From Paenibacillus alkalitolerans (GTDB taxonomy: Bacteria; Bacillota; Bacilli; Paenibacillales; YIM-B00363), in assembly GCF_016482785.1 (NCBI RefSeq), contig NZ_JAEMXM010000001.1, positions 1 through 64,000 on the forward strand: 64,000 bases of DNA, given 5' to 3'. The notes below the pieces were generated by a model. That model was not told the DNA's origin. It saw nothing but the letters and a program-made list of their open reading frames with translations, and did no database searches. Below, one piece after another: positions 42,286-49,879 of the stretch. Numbering within the stretch: position 1 is the stretch's first letter; each line of letters opens with the position of its first letter. Position numbers and translations under genes: made by a program.

Positions 42286-44948
42286 TGAGCAAATACGCGC
42301 TCAAATTCAACGAGATCGACAAATCCGATTTGCTGCAAGTCGGGGGAAAAGGCGCTAATCTTGGCGAAATGACGAAAGCGGGTTTTCCGGTACCGCAAGG
42401 ATTTTGCGTTACGACACGGGCTTATAGAACCTTCATCAATACAAGCAAGGAAATGAATGAAATGCTCGATCTTCTTGACCGGGTAAGCCACGACGATTTG
42501 GAGCAAATCGGCAAACTGGGGCAAACAATTCGAGAACATCTCGCCTCCATCCCCATGCCTGATGAGATAGGTTCAGCGATATTAAAGGCGTGGGAAGCGG
42601 AGGGGAAAGATAAATCCTATGCAGTCCGCTCCAGTGCGACGGCTGAGGATTTGCCGACCGCTTCATTCGCCGGTCAGCAGGATACTTATTTGAATGTCCG
42701 CGGGCCGGAGCAGCTGCTTAAGGCAGTTAAAAATTGCTGGTGCTCCCTGTTCACCGACCGGGCCATCTCTTATCGTGCGAAGAACGGATTTAATCACCGC
42801 TCGGTATTTCTTTCGGTAGTCGTTCAACACATGGTGTTTCCGGAAGTTTCCGGAATTATGTTTACTGCCGATCCCGTCTCGGGACACCGTAAAACAGTCT
42901 CCATCGATGCGAGCTTCGGGCTGGGTGAAGCGCTTGTATCCGGTTTGGTTACTGCGGATTTATACCAAGTGCGCTCGGGAGAAATCGTCAAAAAACAGAT
43001 TTCTAAGAAAGAGATTGCAATCTATTCCGTTCCGAAAGGAGGAACGGTTACAAAGGGTGTGCCTCCTGAAAAACAAGAACTACAGGCTTTGCCGGACAAT
43101 CAAATTGTTGAGCTGGCTGCATTGGGCCGGAAAATCGAAGCGCATTACGGTTCGGAACAAGACATTGAGTGGGGTTTGGCCGGCGGCAAATTTTATATTC
43201 TGCAAAGCCGGCCGATTACGTCGCTATATCCGGTGCCGCCTGTTAGCGATGATAAATTGCATGTTTTTATTAATTTCGGCTACATCCAGATGATGACCGA
43301 TCCGATGAAGCCTTTGGCCGTATCGGTGGTAGGTTGCGTTCTCCATTTTCTAAAGAAAGACCCTGCTTCACCCGGCCATCCCGTTATGCGCGAGGCCGGA
43401 GGTAGAATATTTGCGGATTTCACTGGACCTCTTTCGCTAACACCTGTCCGGAACAGGATGCTTAAAGTAATGAAGGGTATGGATGAATTAATGGCATCCG
43501 CTATATCGGAAGTGACAAGCCGCGAACAATTTCTCAATATGTCCGTACCGAAGGGGGAAGTGTTTCGCGTCGTCAGGAAATTGGCGCCGATCGTCATTCC
43601 CGCAGCTCTAAAAGTTGTAACCATATTGCTCTATAAAGACCCTGGAACTGCTAATAAAACGGCTTCCGCATTGATTGAGAATTTGGTTAAGGAAACAGAG
43701 AAACAAATATTAGAAGCTTCAGGAGCGGACCGGATCCGTTTAATTCGGCAAGGTATGGGAAACATGCTGCCCAGAGTGCTTTCAAATATTGTAGTTTATT
43801 TAATCGCAGGTGTGATAGCATCCGGATTTCTTGAAAGAAAGCTGAAAAACAAGGCGGGCGATGAACGCGGCACTTTCTTGTTAAACCAATTGTATAAATC
43901 CTTGCCCGGCAATGTCACAACGGAAGTCGGTCTGGAATTGGGCGATCTTGCCGATAAAATAAGAGCGCACTCGGAAGTCATTGATTATTTGGAAAAAGCA
44001 AACAACGACAACTTCTATGAACAATTGGATAAAATCCCGGGCGGAACCGAGTTTAAAAGTGAGTTGGAAAGCTTTTTGCAAAAATACGGAATGAGGTGCG
44101 TCGGAGAAATCGATATAACAAGACCGAGATGGATCGAAGAGCCTGTTCAGCTTGTACCGTCGATTATCAGCAATATCCGGACGACGTCTTCGGGGGAACA
44201 CAGAAAGAAATATAAGCTCGGTGAACAAGAGGCGGAAGACGCGGCAAGAGAGATCGTTTCGCTGTTTTCTTTTATTGAAAAAAGATGGGTGTCCAGACTG
44301 GTGAAGCTTTACCGCAATTTGATGGGTATGCGGGAGCATCACAAATTCGCATTGGTTAAGCATTTGTATAGTTACAAAAGAGCCATTATGGAAGAAACGG
44401 GCAAACTTGTCCGAAGTGGAACACTCCCTCGGGAAGAGGATATATTCTACTTTACGCTGGACGAACTTATCGCATTGATTGAGAACCGCTTTACAGGGAA
44501 TGTTCGGGAAATCATAGACGAAAGAGCGCAGCGGCATGAGCGAAACCGGAAATTGAAATCACCCCGCGTAATGACGAGTGAAGGGGAAATTATCACCGGC
44601 AAATTGCGCGATGTGAAAGCGCCTGAAGGAGCGATCTTGGGCACACCGGTTTCCGCAGGAGTAGTGGAAGGAGTCGCAAGGGTAGTTCTAAGACCAGAGG
44701 ATGCAAAGCTTAATCCCGGAGAAATATTAGTCGCGCCTTATACCGATCCCGGATGGACTCCGCTGTTTACTTCGGTAGTCGGACTCATTACGGAAGTCGG
44801 CGGAATGATGACTCACGGCTCGGTGATAGCCAGGGAATACGGCATTCCGGCTGTTGTCGGTATCGAGAGAGCTACGGAAATAATTAAGGACGGCTCATAT
44901 ATCCGGGTGGACGGAACGAACGGGTTTGTGCAAATACTGCCGCGGTGA
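42285..44948 (+). CDS. rph: rifampin phosphotransferase-like PEP-utilizing enzyme
   Basis: ATG 42285 follows GGGGAGGG and gives 887 residues. The N-terminal ATP-grasp domain has VGGKGANLGEMTKAGFPVPQ, YAVRSSATAEDLPTASFAGQ and IMFTADPVSGHRKTVSIDAS. A central region (INFGYIQMMTDPMKPLAVSV) is characteristic of Rph rather than PEP synthase. The C-terminal swivelling His domain has MTHGSVIAREYGIPAVVG with His about 844. Rph transfers the beta-phosphate of ATP to rifampin. A true PEP synthase has CHAAII at that place, so Rph is favoured, but substrate is inferred. Confidence 0.85.
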   Translation: MSKYALKFNEIDKSDLLQVGGKGANLGEMTKAGFPVPQGFCVTTRAYRTFINTSKEMNEMLDLLDRVSHDDLEQIGKLGQTIREHLASIPMPDEIGSAILKAWEAEGKDKSYAVRSSATAEDLPTASFAGQQDTYLNVRGPEQLLKAVKNCWCSLFTDRAISYRAKNGFNHRSVFLSVVVQHMVFPEVSGIMFTADPVSGHRKTVSIDASFGLGEALVSGLVTADLYQVRSGEIVKKQISKKEIAIYSVPKGGTVTKGVPPEKQELQALPDNQIVELAALGRKIEAHYGSEQDIEWGLAGGKFYILQSRPITSLYPVPPVSDDKLHVFINFGYIQMMTDPMKPLAVSVVGCVLHFLKKDPASPGHPVMREAGGRIFADFTGPLSLTPVRNRMLKVMKGMDELMASAISEVTSREQFLNMSVPKGEVFRVVRKLAPIVIPAALKVVTILLYKDPGTANKTASALIENLVKETEKQILEASGADRIRLIRQGMGNMLPRVLSNIVVYLIAGVIASGFLERKLKNKAGDERGTFLLNQLYKSLPGNVTTEVGLELGDLADKIRAHSEVIDYLEKANNDNFYEQLDKIPGGTEFKSELESFLQKYGMRCVGEIDITRPRWIEEPVQLVPSIISNIRTTSSGEHRKKYKLGEQEAEDAAREIVSLFSFIEKRWVSRLVKLYRNLMGMREHHKFALVKHLYSYKRAIMEETGKLVRSGTLPREEDIFYFTLDELIALIENRFTGNVREIIDERAQRHERNRKLKSPRVMTSEGEIITGKLRDVKAPEGAILGTPVSAGVVEGVARVVLRPEDAKLNPGEILVAPYTDPGWTPLFTSVVGLITEVGGMMTHGSVIAREYGIPAVVGIERATEIIKDGSYIRVDGTNGFVQILPR

Positions 44949-45176
44949 TCGGTTTCTGAGAATTTTGAACATATTGGGGACATTATGCTTTGTTATAATT
45001 ATTAGCAAGACGAAGCGGGAGGAAAGTAGATGGGGCAAAACGCCAAAATCAAAAACATCTGTGACAAACATTATCCTGCACGCAGACATCCTGACAACTA
45101 TAAGCCGCAGCAGGTGCCGGCCGCACTCAAGGTTTTTTCCGTTGGAGCAATGAACTCAAAACAAGGAGAGATGGGG

Positions 45177-45965
45177 ATGGAGCTCGTCAAAAGCCCGATC
45201 GATAATGTCGTGGGAAGCGCATTCGTTCATGTAACCGACCTCCGCCGTTCCGCCAAATGGTACAGTATGGTTATGGGGCTTCCGGTGCTGGAAGAGAGAT
45301 TGAACGGAGGCAATGTGTATTGGTTGACGCTGGAGGGCGGTACCGGAATTATTTTGGATGATAATAGAAATAACTCGCCGGAAACGCCTCGCGTCAGATA
45401 CATGTACAACACATCCGAAATCGAGCAGTCTTATCGATTCTTGGAAAATCTCGGCGTGCCGGAATTGTACCCGATTGAGCGGCCTCATCCGGGATTGGCG
45501 TTTTTCATGTTTACCGACCCGGACGGCAACTCGTTGATGGTTACGCAATCTGATTATTTTTCGGATGTCGTAGAGCGAATGGATAACACGGATAGTCCCA
45601 TAATGAACAGAATCGGCGGAATCTTTCTGAATGTTACGGATATGAACCGAGCCATACGTTTCCACAGTGAAGTTCTAAGTCTGCCGTACCAAGAAGTCGG
45701 GTCGGGACCGGAAAATTCGATCTATGATTTGAAAATGAAGAGCGGGAGCGGAGTGCTGCTGGACGACAACCGTTTCCGGCACGGGGATGACTACGAGACG
45801 CTGTTTATGCTGGATACACCGGATGTGGATGCATCGAAAGCATATCTGGAATCGAAGGGGGTACCTGTGTTCACTGATATTGAAAGACCGTGGGAGCAAC
45901 TGGCTTTCTTTACGGTGAAGGATCCGGACGGCAATGTCATCATGATTTGCTCCGAAGTGGAATAA
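45177..45965 (+). CDS. glyoxalase/bleomycin-resistance-like protein with two VOC domains
   Basis: ATG 45177 follows AAGGAG at 45163-45168 and gives 262 residues, exactly two VOC domains: residues 8-130 (GSAFVHVTDLRRSAKWYSMV, ending FFMFTDPDGNSLMV) and 145-262 (GGIFLNVTDMNRAIRFHSEV, ending FFTVKDPDGNVIMI). The frame is open upstream to a second good start, ATG 45030 with GGGAGG, which would add 49 basic residues without VOC similarity. VOC proteins bind divalent metal and act in many reactions or bind drugs. No function is assigned. Confidence 0.82.
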   Translation: MELVKSPIDNVVGSAFVHVTDLRRSAKWYSMVMGLPVLEERLNGGNVYWLTLEGGTGIILDDNRNNSPETPRVRYMYNTSEIEQSYRFLENLGVPELYPIERPHPGLAFFMFTDPDGNSLMVTQSDYFSDVVERMDNTDSPIMNRIGGIFLNVTDMNRAIRFHSEVLSLPYQEVGSGPENSIYDLKMKSGSGVLLDDNRFRHGDDYETLFMLDTPDVDASKAYLESKGVPVFTDIERPWEQLAFFTVKDPDGNVIMICSEVE

Positions 45966-45986
45966 TTGATATGGAAGTTGAAACGA

Positions 45987-46024
45987 GCACTCAAGACAAT
46001 TATTCTTGAGTGCCTTTTGTTTTC
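45987..46024 (+). terminator. terminator of the VOC gene
   Basis: GCACTCAAG (45987-45995) and CTTGAGTGC (46005-46013) form a perfect 9-bp stem followed by CTTTTGTTTT. Confidence 0.85.
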
Positions 46025-46039
46025 TAGGTACCGCCGTTA

Positions 46040-46206
46040 TTACGGAATCCACTATATAATATACTGTTTCTAGCTTTTCTTGCTCTTATTTCGCAGGTGC
46101 TTGATCTCGGGCTTCGATATGCGTGGGCATCAATGGCTACCGTATCATCTGTAATGAAACCCTCGTCCAGAGCTTGCTTTACCAACGTTGAGTCGTTAGA
46201 AGGCAT
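46040..46206 (-). pseudogene. transposase fragment (IS1182-like), frameshifted
   Basis: The minus strand reads STLVKQALDEGFITDDTVAI DA in one frame and continues in a second frame as THIEARDQAPAK before a stop at 46088-46086. Joined, these match the VAIDATHFEARDQAP segment of IS1182-type DDE transposases. There is a frameshift near 46128 and neither end of the gene is present, so this is an old insertion-sequence relic. Confidence 0.6.
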
Positions 46207-46626
46207 GCGGGAACAGAGGTGGAGGTAGCCCCACCCAATTCATTCCATCTACTGCACGTATTCTCCATGGTTCCCTTAGCGATTTTCACTCCCATGTCTC
46301 AACGGGTCAAATGCCCTTTCATTCCTTCGTTACACCCATCTAAGGGGTGGAGGTCGGTCTTTCTAACGGAGAACTATAGCTCAATAAACCTATGCAACAG
46401 GCTGCCGCAAGAATTGACCGGCAGCCTTTACTCACTTAACGGGCAGATTTACTCAACAAGCTGGCACGAAAGAACGGCTGATTAAACGGGCTCATGCAAG
46501 GTTATTCGTTCGATTCCGATGTTACAAATCAGAGCCTTACATCGTTATATGTGCAAAACGTAAAAGGAGCTGAGGAACAATGAGACATGCATAATTATCG
46601 AAGGCGGCTATGCAGGGCTTACTGTG
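46207..46626. other. intergenic stretch with one hairpin, no gene seen
   Basis: No frame with a start site and recognisable sequence was found. A perfect 9-bp inverted repeat AGGCTGCCG (46399-46407)/CGGCAGCCT (46419-46427) with an 11-base loop is present and is followed by TTTACTC. It may be a terminator or part of a degraded insertion sequence. Confidence 0.4.
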
Positions 46627-46652
46627 TTACTGTGATCATGATCACACAGTAA
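46627..46652. promoter_or_regulatory. palindromic operator candidate upstream of azoR
   Basis: GTGATCATGATCAC (46632-46645) is a perfect 14-bp palindrome within the near-symmetric TTACTGTG...CACAGTAA. It is 48 bp upstream of the azoreductase start. Azoreductases in Bacillus are repressed by redox-sensing regulators; which protein binds here is unknown. Confidence 0.5.
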
Positions 46653-46693
46653 TAAGAAAATTTCATATTAATTAACGGGAGGAATTATCAGAA

Positions 46694-47314
46694 ATGGCAA
46701 ATGTTTTATTCGTTAAAGCTAACAATCGGGATCAATCCATCAGCTTAAAGCTGTACGATGCTTTCGTAAGTGCGTACCGGGCGAAAAACCCGAACGACAA
46801 TATTACGGAATTAGACCTTTTCGAAGCGGAGCTGCCTTACTATAACAACGAAATGTTTACGGGCATTATCAAGCTTTCCATCGGCGATGAACTCACTGCC
46901 GAGGAACAAAAAGCAGCCGATATCGCTAACGGCTACACAGATCAATTCCTAGCAGCCGATAAAGTTGTATTCGCGTTCCCTCTTTGGAATTTTACGATTC
47001 CGGCTCAATTGCTGACCTACCTGTCCTATCTAAGCCAACCGCGCAAAACCTTCTCTTATTCAGCACAAGGTCCGGTAGGATTGCAAGGCGGCAAGAAAGT
47101 CGTGCTTCTTAACGCACGAGGTAGCGTTTACTCCGAAGGCCCGCTGGCTCAAAAGGAGATGTCTGTGAATTACGTGAAAAGCATGCTCGGCTTCTGGGGA
47201 ATAACGGATATTCAAACGGTTGTCGTAGAAGGCCACATGCAATTCCAAGACCGTGCTCAGCAAATCATCGAAACCGGCTTAGCTGAAGCAACTAAAGTAG
47301 CATCCGGATTCTAA
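46694..47314 (+). CDS. azoR: FMN-dependent NADH-azoreductase
   Basis: The 206-residue protein starts at ATG 46694 with CGGGAGGAATTATC upstream. It has the flavodoxin-like AzoR pattern: MANVLFVKANNRDQSISLKL, DKVVFAFPLWNFTIPAQLLT (the PxWNF FMN site) and KKVVLLNARGSVYSEGPLAQ. It reduces azo bonds and quinones with NADH, protecting against quinones. It forms a single-gene unit with a strong hairpin behind it and a palindromic operator in front. Confidence 0.93.
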   Translation: MANVLFVKANNRDQSISLKLYDAFVSAYRAKNPNDNITELDLFEAELPYYNNEMFTGIIKLSIGDELTAEEQKAADIANGYTDQFLAADKVVFAFPLWNFTIPAQLLTYLSYLSQPRKTFSYSAQGPVGLQGGKKVVLLNARGSVYSEGPLAQKEMSVNYVKSMLGFWGITDIQTVVVEGHMQFQDRAQQIIETGLAEATKVASGF

Positions 47315-47328
47315 TTCACTACAAGCAT

Positions 47329-47362
47329 AACACTATACCGCCGTCCTTGGCGGTATAGTGTT
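47329..47362. terminator. strong hairpin after azoR
   Basis: AACACTATACCGCC (47329-47342) and GGCGGTATAGTGTT (47349-47362) are perfect 14-bp arms with a 6-base loop. There is no T run after it, so it may be a terminator of atypical form or an RNA-stabilising stem. Confidence 0.65.
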
Positions 47363-47504
47363 CAAACGACATAAATTTGTAGACATTGTCGCGGTGATGT
47401 TGGCAATGGTGCGGTTTATTGTAAAGAACTTCATCTCACAGAACATCTTCCTTTTCTGTCATACTCGCTGGGAAAAAATAGTAATAGCAAAGGATGAGAA
47501 ATGC

Positions 47505-48329
47505 ATGATCTTAGTTACAGGTGCCACAGGCTCGGTAGGCCGTGAAGTTGTTCGGTTACTGCATAAGGACGGCCTTAGGGTACGGGCGTTGAGCCGCAAT
47601 CCGGAGAAGGCGAATTTTCCTGCAGGAGTTGAGGAGGTGGCCGGAGATCTAATGAAGCCGGAGACTCTTCCAGCGGCTTTGGACGGTGTGGAAAATGTAT
47701 TTTGGATGTTACCGCTTGCCGCCGACTTTAACTTCCCGCGGATAGCCCGGCAGTCCGGGGTCCGGCATATCGTATTGCTCTCTGCGGCAACGGTCGAAAT
47801 TGGAGTAGAAAACGCCATTGCGCGACTCCACTTAAATGCCGAGCAAGCAGTCAAGGAATCGGGCGCGTCCTGGACATTCTTGCGGCCCAACGGCTTCATG
47901 ACCGATGCGTTTCGGTGGAAAGATTCGATCAGGTCCGAGGGGGTTGTCCGGGTACCGTTCGGCGACCTCAGCATTCCAATCATCGATTCGCGGGACACTG
48001 CCGCCGTCGCAGCGAAAGCTCTGAGCTCAAACGGACATGAAGGGAAGATTTATACGTTAACCGGACCTGAACCGCTAACCCGTAGACAACAAGTGCGTAT
48101 ACTTGGCGAAGTATTGGGGCGAGATATCGGTTTTGAAACGATCCCGGACGACATCGCTCGTGAGCACATGCTTCGACAAATGCCTGTGGAAATTGTCGAC
48201 GCTCTCTTCGATCTGTCCAAGCATGGTCAAAGATTCTCTACTGTGCTTCCCACAGTGGAAGAAGTAACCGGCTGGACACCTCGCACCTTCAAACAGTGGG
48301 CGATCGATCATTCCGAGGCTTTTAGGTGA
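47505..48329 (+). CDS. NmrA-like NAD(P)-binding SDR family protein
   Basis: ATG 47505 follows AAGGATGAG and gives 274 residues beginning MILVTGATGSVGREVVRLLH, an atypical-SDR dinucleotide motif. ENVFWMLPLAADFNFPRIAR and SWTFLRPNGFMTDAFRW follow the NmrA/TMR pattern, where an active-site Tyr is often missing. It lies 126 bp upstream of an ECF41 sigma factor gene. ECF41 sigma factors are typically encoded next to a COE protein (carboxymuconolactone decarboxylase, oxidoreductase or epimerase), and this protein fits that partner role. Confidence 0.85.
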   Translation: MILVTGATGSVGREVVRLLHKDGLRVRALSRNPEKANFPAGVEEVAGDLMKPETLPAALDGVENVFWMLPLAADFNFPRIARQSGVRHIVLLSAATVEIGVENAIARLHLNAEQAVKESGASWTFLRPNGFMTDAFRWKDSIRSEGVVRVPFGDLSIPIIDSRDTAAVAAKALSSNGHEGKIYTLTGPEPLTRRQQVRILGEVLGRDIGFETIPDDIAREHMLRQMPVEIVDALFDLSKHGQRFSTVLPTVEEVTGWTPRTFKQWAIDHSEAFR

Positions 48330-48455
48330 TATAATCATAACGGGAAAGCTTGAGTGGAAAATCAAGAAGCTGGCATGGGATTACGCCAGTATGCTTCGAT
48401 AGAAACAAAGAGACCAAGTTTGCAATACTTCTAACAGGAAAAGGTGAGACGGCGA

Positions 48456-49310
48456 ATGGAGGAACTGTACGATCAATATAGAGCGCTGCTGTTCACGCTG
48501 GCTTATCAATTGACAGGCTCTGCGGCAGACGCGGAGGATGCGGTGCAGGACGTGTTTTTTAAGGCGTGCGACGTACATCCCGAACGTTTGGGGGAGCCGA
48601 AGGCGTATTTGTGCAAAATGGTAACCAATCGCTGTCTCGATCTGCAGAAGTCGGCGCGGAGGAGGAGGGAAGTGTACGTCGGTCCGTGGCTCCCCGAACC
48701 GCTTCGGACGCCGGAGGCGGATACGCTCGAGGCGGTCGTCCGGCGCGATCTGCTGTCTTACGCCATGCTCGTACTGTTGGAGCGGCTGACGCCGACAGAG
48801 CGGGCGGTTTTCGTCCTGCGTGAGGCGCTTGGATTCGATTATCCCGAAATAGCCGAACTGCTCGGCAAGCGAGAGACGAATTGCCGCATGCTGATGAGCC
48901 GGGCAAGAAGCAAGATGGGAATATCCGAGGAAGAGCCGGTCGCCGCCGAAGCGGTCGAATTGGAATGGGTTAGCCGGTTCCTCACATCCCTCGAGCAAGG
49001 TAACGTCGATCATGTGCTATCCCTGCTGAGCGAAGATGTCATGCTCGTCACCGACGGGGGTGGAAAAGTAATCGCGGCCACGGGTCCGATACAAACGCGC
49101 GATAAAATGGCCCGAATCCTTGCCGGCGCGTTCGAGGGCATAAAGCCTCAGGGAAGTCTTCACTCCGAGTTTGCCCCTCTAAACGGTGAGACCGGTATAG
49201 TACTCCGTTCGGGGGACGAAACCGTGGCCGCTATATTTTTACAACGCCGACGCGGAAAGTTTGACAGAATCTACGTCGTAAGAAACCCGGATAAGCTTAA
49301 TCGGGTTTAG
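48456..49310 (+). CDS. ECF41-group RNA polymerase sigma factor (SigJ-like)
   Basis: ATG 48456 follows AAAGGTG and gives 284 residues. Region 2 is about residues 5-65 (YRALLFTLAYQLTGSAADAE), region 4 about 105-150 (LTPTERAVFVLREALGFDYP). The ECF41 marks are all here: WLPEP (78-82) in the linker, DGGGK near residue 197 and NPDKL near the end, in the SnoaL-like C-terminal domain. That domain replaces an anti-sigma factor in controlling activity. No anti-sigma gene is present, as expected. The likely target is the upstream SDR gene. Confidence 0.92.
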   Translation: MEELYDQYRALLFTLAYQLTGSAADAEDAVQDVFFKACDVHPERLGEPKAYLCKMVTNRCLDLQKSARRRREVYVGPWLPEPLRTPEADTLEAVVRRDLLSYAMLVLLERLTPTERAVFVLREALGFDYPEIAELLGKRETNCRMLMSRARSKMGISEEEPVAAEAVELEWVSRFLTSLEQGNVDHVLSLLSEDVMLVTDGGGKVIAATGPIQTRDKMARILAGAFEGIKPQGSLHSEFAPLNGETGIVLRSGDETVAAIFLQRRRGKFDRIYVVRNPDKLNRV

Positions 49311-49627
49311 GTAGTCGACCAGATTTTTCCATAAAGATAAGGAACCGGGAAACTAAGATAAAATCTTTCCAATTCTCCTTTTAAGTTAGATGAACATTAC
49401 ATCATTGGACGGAGAACGATAGTTTAGAAAGCAGAACCGGCTGCTGTGGCAGCCGGTTATTTGCCGGGAAAAGATTATGTATGAATGAATTTATTTAGTG
49501 GAAAATCCGTTCATTTATTCCCCTGTTCAAGGAGCTCCTTGATTTTATAAAATTCATGAAAAAACTTTATTTTAGGTAAAAATCACTCGAAAAGACTAAA
49601 ACGGGTAAGGGACTTATAAAAAGGAAC
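49311..49627. other. intergenic stretch with one GC-rich hairpin
   Basis: AACCGGCTGC (49435-49444) and GCAGCCGGTT (49449-49458) are perfect 10-bp arms with loop TGTG, about 120 bp after the sigma factor stop; it may be its terminator although the T tract is weak. The rest is AT-rich and shows no gene. Confidence 0.45.
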
Positions 49628-49801
49628 CGAATTGTTGTGGCTGCAGACTCCTTTTACGAGTGGAAACGTATAGGAAGAGATAAGCAACCCATGCGAATCA
49701 TGATGCGGGATCGACGCATTTTTTCAATGGCCGGCCTATACAATGTTTGGAACTTTCCTGATGGGAAGAAGAAACTCCGTCTATGGCGAAGAAAATTGTA
49801 A
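49628..49801 (+). pseudogene. fragment of an SRAP (SOS response-associated peptidase, YedK/HMCES) gene
   Basis: A frame without start codon reads VVAADSFYEWKRIGRDKQPM, RIMMRDRRIFSMAGLYNVWN and FPDGKKKLRLWRRKL before TAA at 49799. This matches the middle of SRAP proteins (PADGFYEWK and AGLWDTW elements). The N-terminal catalytic Cys2 and the C-terminal half with the essential histidine are absent. It is a relic between two sigma-factor genes. Confidence 0.7.
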
Positions 49802-49879
49802 AAAATATTTTTTTCGGATGTCCAAAATGAACCTTGTATATCATCAAAAATAATTAGAGGAAGGAGGGAAGAGAGAGCG

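Noticed and set aside
42285-44948. Phosphoenolpyruvate synthase
   Set aside because: The swivelling His segment is MTHGSV rather than CHAAII and the central region is of Rph type, so Rph is favoured although both are related.
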